The notes under the pieces: generated by a model | Told to the model about the DNA's origin: nothing | The model's input: the letters and a program-made list of their open reading frames with translations, nothing else | Database searches by the model: none | Assembly (NCBI GenBank): GCA_022376925.1 | Contig: JAIOJX010000006.1 | Span: forward strand, 59,357,394-59,421,393 | DNA from: Tragulus kanchil | Taxonomy: Eukaryota; Chordata; Mammalia; Artiodactyla; Tragulidae | Reading direction: 5' to 3' | DNA length: 64,000 bases | Shown here: positions 22,736 to 33,005 of the stretch, one piece after another | Position numbering within the stretch: the stretch's first letter is position 1 | Layout of the letters: every line of letters begins with the position of its first letter | Program-made: the position numbers and the translations under genes

Positions 22736-23164
22736 ATTCTAAAGAGAGTGTGAAGGAAATGGAAAACTCCTAATACTTCTGTGAGAATGTAAATTTATCC
22801 AGACAGTATGGAGAACAATACAGAGATTCCTTTAAAGAAAAACTAAAGATAGAGCTAGTGAATGATCTAGCAATCCTACTCCTGGGTGTATAACCAGAGA
22901 AGAGCACTGTTTAAAAGAATATGTGCATCCCAGTGTTCATTGCAGCATATTTTACAATAGTCAATACATGGAAGCAATCTAAATCACTGTCAGTAGATGA
23001 ATGGATAAAGATGTGGTACATATATACTATAGAATATTTATTCAGTCATAGAAAATAATGAGATAATTCCATTTTCAATAATATGAATGTACCTAAAAAT
23101 TTTCATACTGAGTGAAGTATGTCAGACAGAGAAAGACACAAATCATATGATATCAATTATTTTG

Positions 23165-23292
23165 TTGTTGTTGTTCAGTCACTAAGTCATATCTGACTCT
23201 TTGTGACCTCATGGACTACAGCACACAAAGCTTCCATATCTTTCATTGTCTCCCAGAGTTTGCTCAAATTCATGTCCATCTAGTTGGTGATG
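23165..23292 (-). mobile_element. BovB LINE 3' terminus, antisense
   Basis: It begins with a (TTG)n run and 'ttcagtcactaagtcatat', then 'tgacctcatggactacagc'. This is the reverse of a BovB 3' end. It lies inside the L1 3' UTR. Confidence 0.8.
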
Positions 23293-23356
23293 CTAGATGA
23301 AATCTTAAAAAATGGTACAAAAGAGCTTACTTGCAAAATCGAAATAAAGTCAGATG

Positions 23357-23812
23357 TGCGAGGACCTTCCGCAGAAAGGAAGGCAGTGGGATTGCCCCTG
23401 GCTGAACCAGGAGATCTTATAGAGAGGCGAGCCTTGCTGCCGGCCCCCCAGCCCGCCAACACATGCCGGGGACAATCAGACATGGTAAGGGTTCTGTGGA
23501 GGCAGTTCCACTTTATTAGTGTAGACTTACACCTTTTATAGGCAAACGAAGGGGGTTTTGCAAGGGACTTCCTATAGTTACATCAATCAAGCTAAAGGTC
23601 GAACAGTTATGTATTTACATTGCAATAGGAATTTATGGTGAGCATGCATTGTCCAGAGAGCAGAAACCAGGGAGATCAGTCAGAAGTTTTGACAATCAAC
23701 TTTAGATTATGTCCTCCTCTCTTCCTGTAGGCATCATCTTAGCTCCAAACTGCAAATATGTGCTTACGCTTCCTTATGCTTGCAAAGGCCCTCTTTCATT
23801 TAGGGCCCCACA
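23357..23812 (-). mobile_element. Solo LTR of ERV family A, antisense
   Basis: The reverse strand matches the ERV-A LTR over its whole length, TG...CA. The TATA box (minus strand) lies at 23534-23540 and the poly(A) signal at 23512-23517. AGATG is found on both sides (23352-23356 and 23813-23817), a 5-base match instead of the expected 6, perhaps because one edge base changed. It is more diverged than the other copies. Confidence 0.85.
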
Positions 23813-23904
23813 AGATGTAGATAAACTTATGGTTTCCAAGGGAGAAAGTGGGAAGGGATATATTGGGAAACTGGTATTGGAATACACACACTACTATATA
23901 TAAA

Positions 23905-24114
23905 ATGTGCATGCAAGCTCAGTCACTAAGTTATGTGCTCTGGAACTATAGCCTCCAGGTTCCTCTGACCATGGGACTATCTAGGCAAGAAAACTGGAAT
24001 GGGCTGCCAGTTCTTCCTCTAGGGGATCTTTCTAATCTAGAGATCAAACCCTTGTCTCCTGACTCTTCTGCATTGCCAGGCAGATTTTTTATCACTGAGC
24101 CACCTGGGAAGCCT
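23905..24114 (-). mobile_element. Bov-tA SINE, antisense
   Basis: The reverse tRNA-like head 'tcactgagccacctgggaag' ends at 24112, and the body 'gcaagaaaactggaatggg' is clear. It is inserted in the L1 3' UTR. Confidence 0.85.
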
Positions 24115-24229
24115 CATATATAAAATAGATAACTAATAAGGATCTACTGTATCCCACAGGGAACTCTACTCAGAACTTTGTAACAATCTATGTGGGAAAA
24201 CAATCTTAAAAAAAAAGATTGAATATATA

Positions 24230-24251
24230 TGGATATATATATATATATATG
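24230..24251. repeat. AT microsatellite
   Basis: An interrupted AT dinucleotide run lies within the L1 3' end. Confidence 0.7.
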
Positions 24252-24355
24252 CATTTGGATGTATTTGGGTGACTGGTTTACTTTGCTGTACATCTTAAAC
24301 TAACACAATATTGTACAATAAGTCAACTATATTCCAAAGTTTTTATAAAGTGAAA

Positions 24356-24865
24356 CGATTGTTCTCCCTTAAGCATTACAAGATCTATATTTACACTTTT
24401 TTCACATAGTCTCATTAGTTTGGGGTAAAAATTTTCCAAGTCCTACTTACAACAATTGAGAGAGTAGGCTTCTCTGGATTTCTATTTGATGATAAAATAA
24501 ATATTGACTGCAAAGTTGATTTATGGCTTTCTTTGAATAAATGGAAAAATGATGGAGATGCTTTTCTTGAAATAACCTGAAATATTCCTGACTTGAGAAA
24601 TATGTAGTAGTACTTTTCTTCTCAGAAAGAATAAACATAGCAAATACTCAAATGCTACTTGCTACTTATTAATCCTCAGGAAGATAAAGGTCAGTGATAA
24701 TTATTTCCATATTTAATTATGATTTAAAATTTTGAGCTTTATTGCTTTCGTAGTTAAACATTTTATGAGAATACTGGAATAGTAGGCATTTGTCCCATTA
24801 CTTCTTTAAAAATCTATCAAAATCATTGTGGAGATGTGTCAACAAGCCAAGATTCTTTTTTGTTT
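24356..24865. other. Unrecognised DNA
   Basis: I see no gene or known repeat between the L1 end and the left edge of the minus-strand provirus. Confidence 0.55.
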
Positions 24866-24967
24866 GTTTGGTTTTCTTTTTGTGCAGTAAAAAGTTCATT
24901 AACAACAACAACAAAAAAAGGATAGAAAAAGCTTCCAGCATAGACAGTGGAAGAGGGATAGGAGAAT

Positions 24968-27233
24968 AGCTGAGAGGCTAGTTTAGGTTAAATGTTTTGT
25001 AGTTTTCCAGTTGGTTGTTAACAATAGATCAAAAGAATATTTTAAGATGATAAAAGTCTTACAAGACCCACACACACAACATACATCTTTAGATACAAGT
25101 TAAGAAAGAGAAACGTGTCCTCCATCTATATACACTGTTGTTTTAAACATTGACTCTGAACTTTAAGAAAATCTTAGGCAAAATAGATTATTGTCATAGG
25201 CATGGCAATCAAGGTGAAGACATCTTGGCTAAAAATGTTTATTCCCCTTCTCTTCTTCTCCCCCTTGGAAACTGCTGGCCTCCTTACCAAGTCTGCCTAT
25301 TCATCTATTTCAATCCCCCCTTTTTCTTTTAGGAGAATTATGTCGTCAGGGAAAAGGGGCGATGACCATTCTGGCTTATTTATGCTGCACAGGGATATTG
25401 TGAGGCTCTGGATTTTTGAGGCAACGTATTCTCCTCACCCTTTTATTTAGGGTCTCTGATCCAGGGGTCCCAAGTAATAGCTGGAAGAGATCGTAGGAGC
25501 ATAAGCAATCATTTGTAAGTTAAAAAGCATTTAGATGGTTAGAAACAAATGACAATATGTAATTACAAATGTAAGGAGCAAACAACAAAAACAAAACAAT
25601 CAGGATTATTATAGAAAGCCTTGAGGTGGAGAAATCCACCTTCCCATGGTGAAGTCTTTAACTGATAAGTAGGGGATCACTCCGCAGATTTAGCAATTGG
25701 CAACTTGGTAAAGCTCAAACAACAGCTTGTCTGAGCAAGGGGTTGGGTTCTCAAAATGTCTGTTGAAAAGCTGAAAGCTGAGTTACATAGTTAGTTAATT
25801 TTAAAGTTTCAGAATCTATGGCAGTATCTGTGTGCAAAAATGGCTTGTCATAGAGATATTTGAAAGGATATAGTCCTTTTAACCATGACTGATATTTAAG
25901 AAGCCAAATACTTGGCATCCAAATATTAAGTTTAGAATTTAAAATCTCATTTAAATCATGGGACATCAGCACAGTAAGCTTTTGCCCACTAGTAAACTCA
26001 AGAAGTTCAGGCATTAGCAAAGCAAAAGCATCTATTACAGCTAAACATTGAGACCATCCCTGAGTTAAGTGACGCTCAGCTTGGGGCTGAGTTAGCTCTT
26101 CCAAGCTGAGAGGCTAGTTTAGGTTAAATGTTTTTCCAGTTGGTTGTTAACAATAGATCAAAAGAATATTTTAAGATGATAAAAGTCTTACAAGACCCAC
26201 ACACACAACATACATCTTTAGATACAAGTTAAGAAAGAGAAACGTGTCCTCCATCTATATACACTGTTGTTTTAAACATTGACTCTGAACTTTAAGAAAA
26301 TCTTAGGCAAAATAGATTATTGTCATAGGCATGGCAATCAAGGTGAAGACATCTTGGCTAAAAATGTTTATTCCCCTTCTCTTCTTCTCCCCCTTGGAAA
26401 CTGCTGGCCTCCTTACCAAGTCTGCCTATTCATCTATTTCAATCCCCCCTTTTTCTTTTAGGAGAATTATGTCGTCAGGGAAAAGGGGCGATGACCATTC
26501 TGGCTTATTTATGCTGCACAGGGATATTGTGAGGCTCTGGATTTTTGAGGCAACGTATTCTCCTCACCCTTTTATTTAGGGTCTCTGATCCAGGGGTCCC
26601 AAGTAATAGCTGGAAGAGATCGTAGGAGCATAAGCAATCATTTGTAAGTTAAAAAGCATTTAGATGGTTAGAAACAAATGACAATATGTAATTACAAATG
26701 TAAGGAGCAAACAACAAAAACAAAACAATCAGGATTATTATAGAAAGCCTTGAGGTGGAGAAATCCACCTTCCCATGGTGAAGTCTTTAACTGATAAGTA
26801 GGGGATCACTCCGCAGATTTAGCAATTGGCAACTTGGTAAAGCTCAAACAACAGCTTGTCTGAGCAAGGGGTTGGGTTCTCAAAATGTCTGTTGAAAAGC
26901 TGAAAGCTGAGTTACATAGTTAGTTAATTTTAAAGTTTCAGAATCTATGGCAGTATCTGTGTGCAAAAATGGCTTGTCATAGAGATATTTGAAAGGATAT
27001 AGTCCTTTTAACCATGACTGATATTTAAGAAGCCAAATACTTGGCATCCAAATATTAAGTTTAGAATTTAAAATCTCATTTAAATCATGGGACATCAGCA
27101 CAGTAAGCTTTTGCCCACTAGTAAACTCAAGAAGTTCAGGCATTAGCAAAGCAAAAGCATCTATTACAGCTAAACATTGAGACCATCCCTGAGTTAAGTG
27201 ACGCTCAGCTTGGGGCTGAGTTAGCTCTTCCAA
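24968..27233 (+). repeat. Tandem duplication D8
   Basis: Unit 1 is 24968-26104 and unit 2 is 26104-27233. The offset is 1136, falling to 1129 after a 7-base loss near the start of unit 2. Confidence 0.95.
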
Positions 27234-27239
27234 AGTCAT
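25751..27239 (-). pseudogene. pol: Gamma-ERV pol, RT-RNase H connection fragment (two copies)
   Basis: Two nearly identical minus-strand frames (26104-25751 and 27239-26880, about 118 codons each) encode the region at the end of reverse transcriptase. Landmarks are Q-G-W-x-x-C-L, then A-x-L-x-P-E-L-x-x-x-T-S-G-Q-K-L-T-V, and S-H-D-L in the place where class I elements have a P-H-x-V block. This region links RT to RNase H. The copies are the two units of D8 and probably one locus. The following codons lose similarity. No RT catalytic motif is present in this stretch. Confidence 0.75.
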
Positions 27240-27672
27240 TTCTTTCTCACTGTGAAAAATTAGCTATTTACATTGCCCACATAACAGTGTAGGATTTCAG
27301 AAGCAAATATAGAACAGATCAGTTTAGAGGCAAATAAACTTAAGTCTGCTATCATAGGAAATTGACATCTGAAAGAAGTGCATCCTCTTAACATAGAAAA
27401 AAGCCAAATTGTAGCTTTTGCCTCAGATTACTTTTACACTTATAAAAATATTTGTTTTCTAATAGAGAACATCTCAGGATAGCACCAAATATTATTCATT
27501 AACAGTCTCAAATATGTTTACCTTCTCTCTAAGAGGAAATTAGTGTTCAGTAATAAACTTTTCAAAAATCTCATTTTATTTGGAAATAGCCTAGCTATTC
27601 AATAGACTTTTATCACTTAGTTTAGTACAACCTTAGTTTAGAAATTCAAGTTAATCATAATATGGAGGCTAC
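27240..27672. other. Unassigned sequence within the minus-strand provirus
   Basis: It lies between pol and the antisense family B LTR, where more RT would be expected on the minus strand. Stops are frequent and I cannot recognise a motif. Confidence 0.4.
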
Positions 27673-28173
27673 TGTCGATTGAAAAGATGAACAACTTGAG
27701 AGTTGTGGGTTAAGTTTTATTTGGGGCATAATTAGGACTGCAGCCAAGAAGATAGCTCCCCAGATAGCTCTGAGAAACTGCTCCAAAGAAGCAGCATAAG
27801 GAGGGCCCATATTTAAGGATTTTGGTGAGGGGGGAGTTTAATATCATTAAGCAGTCATTTTGCAAAGGGTCCCAGCTAGTCACGAGGATCTGATGTCACC
27901 ATGAGGAGATTTAGTGCTTTTCTAAATATGAGGAGATGCAAGGATTGAGATAATAAAAACTGTTCCTAAAAGCATCCACATATCTAAAGACCTGTCCCAT
28001 CAGATTCCTTGGAGCACAGAGTGCCTCTACCCCACCCTGATCTCCATCAGGGGATATTGAAGGTCAGCAGCTCTCAACAACACAGGGTCTGGTCTCTGCT
28101 GAAGCAGATGGCAAATGTCCTTGTTGTCCAGGCACTGGCAATGTAATTGGTAAATGCCAATTTGTAGTTGACA
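27673..28173 (-). mobile_element. Family B LTR, antisense, probably solo
   Basis: TG...CA ends (TGTCGATTG to GTAGTTGACA) and a block-by-block match to the reverse of the LTR at 49893-50734 identify it. The poly(A) signal is at 27716-27721 on the minus strand. It sits inside the pol region of the minus-strand provirus. I could not find a convincing target duplication. Confidence 0.8.
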
Positions 28174-28389
28174 CTATTTTAGACAGAAAATCTTAACGCA
28201 TAATTATTCTTGACAGAGTTTCTTTAAAAGTCCATATCTTATTTAAAGTTTTCTCATTCTAGTTACTTTTCTCGCTGACAAACTTGTAAAAAGTATAACA
28301 ATATTTAATTTGTATTAAGCTTAGGCACAATGAAAATATTCTGAGCAGTTTGACGTGTCTTAAAAGGCTTTTCTGTCTCTGGTGACAAA

Positions 28390-28535
28390 ATTAATTTATA
28401 TTTTGATCAATCAGTTGCAGAAAAAGGGATGGTTCTATGTTTATGAAAACAGAGATCTGAACCTTGCTCAGTATATCCTTTCCCAGAAGAGATGAAGGAG
28501 ATTCTGGCACCATCAGAAATTCACGTGAAAATAGT
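28390..28535 (-). pseudogene. pol: Gamma-ERV protease/RT border remnant
   Basis: On the minus strand, one frame from about 28530 shows a V-P-E-S-P-x-x-L-L-G-K-D-I-L-like block. In class I retroviruses this pattern (P-L-L-G-R-D-L-L) marks the protease end and RT start. It is separated from the protease core (30780-30840) by the inserted family B LTR. A copy recurs at 29550-29695 (D9). Confidence 0.6.
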
Positions 28536-28539
28536 ATAG

Positions 28540-29510
28540 TGTCAGTTGCAACTTTACAAACTGGTATTTACCAATTACATTGCCAATGAAAGGACAAGAA
28601 TATTTGCCGTCTGCCTCTACAGAGACCAGACTGTCGAGGTTCATGCGTGGGTTGGAAAAAAATTTTCAGACACAAGGCAGAGTGAGGGGAAAGCAAAGTT
28701 TATTAGAGTGGGGGAAGGGAGAGTCGCCTCCAGTGCAGAGGGCCGATTTAAGGGAGAATCAGCTTGGAAGACGCTGCTAGAACAGTGGGTCGGCTCAAAG
28801 AGAACCAACGCTATCAGAACAGTGGATCAGCTCAAAGGAGAACCGATGTTAAGCTGGGGTCTTTGATTCCTTTTATAGCTAGAGTCTAAGGAGTGGCATA
28901 GGGGTCTTAAGAATCACTGCTGATCTGACAGATGTACTGGGTGGGTGGAGTGATGACTACAGCATGCAGTAGGGTCCAAGGAGTGGCACCAGGGTCTTAA
29001 GGATGTACTATAGCCCGGGGCAAGGTGAGGACAGTAAGTGTCTTGCATTCCAAGACCCTCCTAGTTTGCCTTGTTCTTTCATCCTTGGGCACCACACAGA
29101 CCCCATGCTACTGAGAGCTGTTGAGCTTCAATGCCCACTGATGGAGATGAGGGTGGGGTGGAGGCACTCTGTGCTCCAAGGTGGGGGAAGTTTTTAGATA
29201 AGTGGGTACCTTTTAGGAACGACCTTTGTTATATCAATCCTTGCATTTCCTCACATCTAGAAAAACACTAAATTCCTTCATGATGAAATTAGATCCTAAT
29301 GATTAATTGAAAACCCTTTGTAAAATGACTGCGTAATGATATTGTACTCCCCCCTCACCAAAATACTTAAATATTGATCTTTCTTCCACTGTCTCTTTGG
29401 AGCAGTCTCTCAGAGTTATCTGGGGTTCTGCTTCCCAGGCTGCAGTCCTAATTATGCCCCAATAAAACTTACCCCACAGCTCTCAAGTTGTTCATCTTTA
29501 TTAGTTGACA
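28540..29510 (+). mobile_element. Family B LTR, sense, carrying a nested LTR-C
   Basis: It starts TGTCAGTTGC, reads 'ccaattacattgcc' and ends 'cttattagttgaca'-like with AATAAA at 29461-29466. The middle is split by LTR-C (28632-29096), after which family B sequence resumes ('gagagctgttgagcttcaat'). Duplication D9 produces a second copy at 29700-30670. Confidence 0.8.
28632..29096 (-). mobile_element. LTR-C, antisense solo LTR nested in the family B LTR
   Basis: The 465-base insert has TG...CA ends, a minus-strand TATA box (reverse of CCTTTTATAGC, about 28869-28878) and a poly(A) signal (28699-28704). The 5 bases CAGAC flank it on both sides (28627-28631 and 29097-29101). Comparing this LTR with the uninterrupted antisense copy at 27673-28173 defines the insertion point. 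I do not recognise the family. Confidence 0.75.
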
Positions 29511-29791
29511 CAGCTTAGAGGATGACTTTTTTTTGTCTCTGGTGACAAAATTAATTTATATTTTGATCAATCAGTTGCAGAAAAAGGGATGGTTCTATGT
29601 TTATGAAAACAGAGATCTGAACCTTGCTCAGTATATCCTTTCCCAGAAGAGATGAAGGAGATTCTGGCACCATCAGAAATTCACGTGAAAATAGTATAGT
29701 GTCAGTTGCAACTTTACAAACTGGTATTTACCAATTACATTGCCAATGAAAGGACAAGAATATTTGCCGTCTGCCTCTACAGAGACCAGAC

Positions 29792-30256
29792 TGTCGAGGT
29801 TCATGCGTGGGTTGGAAAAAAATTTTCAGACACAAGGCAGAGTGAGGGGAAAGCAAAGTTTATTAGAGTGGGGGAAGGGAGAGTCGCCTCCAGTGCAGAG
29901 GGCCGATTTAAGGGAGAATCAGCTTGGAAGACGCTGCTAGAACAGTGGGTCGGCTCAAAGAGAACCAACGCTATCAGAACAGTGGATCAGCTCAAAGGAG
30001 AACCGATGTTAAGCTGGGGTCTTTGATTCCTTTTATAGCTAGAGTCTAAGGAGTGGCATAGGGGTCTTAAGAATCACTGCTGATCTGACAGATGTACTGG
30101 GTGGGTGGAGTGATGACTACAGCATGCAGTAGGGTCCAAGGAGTGGCACCAGGGTCTTAAGGATGTACTATAGCCCGGGGCAAGGTGAGGACAGTAAGTG
30201 TCTTGCATTCCAAGACCCTCCTAGTTTGCCTTGTTCTTTCATCCTTGGGCACCACA
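29792..30256 (-). mobile_element. LTR-C, duplicated copy (D9)
   Basis: This is the same nested insertion as 28632-29096, with the same CAGAC flanks, repeated 1160 bases downstream. Identical nesting in both copies shows the duplication postdates the LTR-C insertion, or is artificial. Confidence 0.75.
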
Positions 30257-30628
30257 CAGACCCCATGCTACTGAGAGCTGTTGAGCTTCAATGCCCACTG
30301 ATGGAGATGAGGGTGGGGTGGAGGCACTCTGTGCTCCAAGGTGGGGGAAGTTTTTAGATAAGTGGGTACCTTTTAGGAACGACCTTTGTTATATCAATCC
30401 TTGCATTTCCTCACATCTAGAAAAACACTAAATTCCTTCATGATGAAATTAGATCCTAATGATTAATTGAAAACCCTTTGTAAAATGACTGCGTAATGAT
30501 ATTGTACTCCCCCCTCACCAAAATACTTAAATATTGATCTTTCTTCCACTGTCTCTTTGGAGCAGTCTCTCAGAGTTATCTGGGGTTCTGCTTCCCAGGC
30601 TGCAGTCCTAATTATGCCCCAATAAAAC

Positions 30629-30841
30629 TTACCCCACAGCTCTCAAGTTGTTCATCTTTATTAGTTGACACAGCTTAGAGGATGACTGAAATAATAACTT
30701 TTGGACCATCCAGACAGTCACAGTACAGTAGTAGATGGGAAGGAAAGTGCCAAGGGCTTCATTGAGCATGGAGAAATTTGCCCCAGTGTTCAAAAGGAAA
30801 TCGTCTGCCCCTCCGCCCCCACCCCCACACACAGTTATCAA
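30629..30841 (-). pseudogene. pro: Gamma-ERV protease fragment, copy 1, catalytic Asp changed
   Basis: A minus-strand frame of about 70 codons contains F-L-L-N-T-G-A-N-F-S, the place of the retroviral aspartic protease active site (normally L-x-D-T/S-G-A). The Asp is Asn here (residue 18), so the enzyme would be inactive. Upstream on the same strand, two degenerate zinc-knuckle-like blocks lie near 31000-31060: one reads CX2CX4H but ends in Phe, and the other has Trp instead of His. A G-rich run (reverse of the C-rich tract at 30809-30829) precedes the active site. Copy 2 is at 31648-31860. Confidence 0.7.
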
Positions 30842-30984
30842 TATCTGGGATTCCTCAGGTGTTATTTGGATGGGAGCTTGTGTGGGGATCCCTGGGCACC
30901 TTCAGCCCTTATTGTCCTGAGTTTGACCCCTAGGGCTTATGCCTTTGGGGGCACTCTCTCTTCCAGCGTAGTCTTTGACAAACC

Positions 30985-32554
30985 GAACAAGGAGATGGGG
31001 GTGGCTTAAACACCGGAGGGAAATCTTGCTTTAGATGCCCCTCCTTTCCACAGTGATAGCAAGTCCATCCCCATTTGCCTGGGTTCCTCTGGGCATTTAC
31101 TCCAGGTATTTTGGAGTGGATCTAACAGCCATTGCTAGGACCTCATCCTTTTCCTTGGATCTTTTCTGTTTTTGCTTTTCTTCCTCATATTCCCTACTGT
31201 AATATACTGTCTCAGCCAGCTGCAACAGTTTTTATAAAGACTGATTTGGTACAAATGCCTGTCTTTGAAACTTATGATGGATATCTGGATATAGGCTTGA
31301 AGAGCTAGTAACTCGGTAGTTGTTTCTCGGCTTCTCTCTAGTTATCTTTCATGTGCATTGCCAGAGATAGATTGGATAAAGCTGTTTTTTTATCATTATC
31401 TTGTGTTTCATCCTCTGTCTCATTTTATCTCACATCTAGAAAAACACTAAATTCCTTCATGATGAAATTAGATCCTAATGATTAATTGAAAACCCTTTGT
31501 AAAATGACTGCGTAATGATATTGTACTCCCCCCTCACCAAAATACTTAAATATTGATCTTTCTTCCACTGTCTCTTTGGAGCAGTCTCTCAGAGTTATCT
31601 GGGGTTCTGCTTCCCAGGCTGCAGTCCTAATTATGCCCCAATAAAACTTACCCCACAGCTCTCAAGTTGTTCATCTTTATTAGTTGACACAGCTTAGAGG
31701 ATGACTGAAATAATAACTTTTGGACCATCCAGACAGTCACAGTACAGTAGTAGATGGGAAGGAAAGTGCCAAGGGCTTCATTGAGCATGGAGAAATTTGC
31801 CCCAGTGTTCAAAAGGAAATCGTCTGCCCCTCCGCCCCCACCCCCACACACAGTTATCAATATCTGGGATTCCTCAGGTGTTATTTGGATGGGAGCTTGT
31901 GTGGGGATCCCTGGGCACCTTCAGCCCTTATTGTCCTGAGTTTGACCCCTAGGGCTTATGCCTTTGGGGGCACTCTCTCTTCCAGCGTAGTCTTTGACAA
32001 ACCGAACAAGGAGATGGGGGTGGCTTAAACACCGGAGGGAAATCTTGCTTTAGATGCCCCTCCTTTCCACAGTGATAGCAAGTCCATCCCCATTTGCCTG
32101 GGTTCCTCTGGGCATTTACTCCAGGTATTTTGGAGTGGATCTAACAGCCATTGCTAGGACCTCATCCTTTTCCTTGGATCTTTTCTGTTTTTGCTTTTCT
32201 TCCTCATATTCCCTACTGTAATATACTGTCTCAGCCAGCTGCAACAGTTTTTATAAAGACTGATTTGGTACAAATGCCTGTCTTTGAAACTTATGATGGA
32301 TATCTGGATATAGGCTTGAAGAGATAGTAACTTCGGTAGTTGTTTCTCGGCTTCTCTCTAGTTATCTTTCATGTGCATTGCCAGAGATAGATTGGATAAA
32401 GCTGTTTTTTTATCATTATCTTGTGTTTCATCCTCTGTCTCATTTTATCTCTCATCCCTGGCAGGGTAAGCGGATGGGAGGGAGTTGAAGTTTTTATATC
32501 CAAGTCTGCTCTTTTAGTCTGGGATGTCTCGCAGAGAGGAAAAGAGCAATACAT
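30985..32554 (-). pseudogene. gag: Gamma-ERV gag remnant (capsid tail to nucleocapsid)
   Basis: On the minus strand from about 32554 there is a Lys/Arg-rich stretch and a Y-Y-x-R-E-Y-E-E-E-K-Q-like charged helix (near 31205 and 32222). This resembles the charged capsid C-terminus of class I ERVs. It is followed by the degenerate nucleocapsid knuckles and then protease. The frame is broken repeatedly. The part 30411-31431 is repeated at 31430-32451 by D10, so gag content is counted twice. Confidence 0.55.
31648..31860 (-). pseudogene. pro: Gamma-ERV protease fragment, copy 2
   Basis: This has the same sequence as 30629-30841, including the D-to-N change. It is the right unit of duplication D10 and gives no independent evidence. 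Confidence 0.7.
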
Positions 32555-33005
32555 AAGGAACTTCTACTCAATACCCTTTCTTCCTACAAAACAAATTTAA
32601 CTGTGAAACAGTATTGTAACTAAGAAACCCTTTCAATTAGTCAATGTTTGTGACCCTGTAACAGATACTGTGACCATGCATATTTACAAAAGAAAGAAAG
32701 ACAGGTGTGCCTTACTTCCCTGTTTTTCAGAATGGAATTCAAGGGGGCGGAGATCTTGTAACTTTGTGAAGTTCCCATCATGAATGATGTCAGAATTTTG
32801 CTCTCCAAAGGAGAAGAATTCACATGGGTGTAAAAAAGACTTGGCTTTGGTCACTCAGAGCTTCATGCAGTAAACAGTTTATTAAAGAAAAAAGGGATAG
32901 AGAACACTTCCAGCATAGACACTGTAAGAGGGATAGGAAAATGCCCCAGAAGCCTACACAGATTATCACTTTTCTAATTGGAAAACAATGATATATGCTT
33001 CTTGT

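Larger units (their letters stand above)
20981..24355 (+). mobile_element. L1 LINE ORF2 C-terminus and 3' UTR, with nested insertions
   Basis: The plus strand follows L1 from the ORF2 block after the reverse transcriptase (20985-21110) through 'tacatggaagcaatctaaat' (22967) to the ruminant 3' UTR block 'aaggatctactgtatcccac' (24139) and the end near 24355. It carries five insertions: a CHR SINE, two BovB pieces, an antisense family A LTR and an antisense Bov-tA. It is heavily mutated. Confidence 0.85.
28374..30687 (+). repeat. Tandem duplication D9
   Basis: Unit 1 is 28374-29527 and unit 2 is 29534-30687, at a constant offset of 1160. The junction is a short T run. Confidence 0.95.
30411..32451 (+). 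repeat. Tandem duplication D10
   Basis: Unit 1 is 30411-31431 and unit 2 is 31430-32451, at an offset of 1019-1020. Unit 1 begins inside unit 2 of D9, so 30411-30687 exists three times (also at 29251-29527 and 31430-31706). Confidence 0.95.
24866..32945 (-). mobile_element. Decayed gammaretrovirus-like (class I) provirus, minus strand
   Basis: Reading on the minus strand: an LTR-like end (32945-32840), Gag-like charged region and zinc knuckles, protease with a TGA core (pro), the pro/RT border, and the RT/RNase H connection (27239-25751). A second LTR-like end follows (24960-24866). The two ends share blocks: 'cttccagcatagacagtgg' at 24931 matches 'cttccagcatagacactgt' at 32910, and both are near a reversed poly(A)-like signal. 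Two family B LTRs interrupt it at 27673-28173 and 28540-29510, and D8-D10 duplicate parts. All frames are broken. The outer edges are approximate; the gene order is the stronger evidence. Confidence 0.6.

Noticed and set aside
23352..23818. A six-base target duplication for the antisense solo LTR
   Set aside because: Only five bases (AGATG) match with TG...CA edges; a six-base match would require moving the LTR edge by one base.
25201..25450. Protein-coding frames at 25202-25450 and 26331-26579
   Set aside because: They lie on the opposite strand to the provirus they overlap, show no motif and are duplicated by D8.
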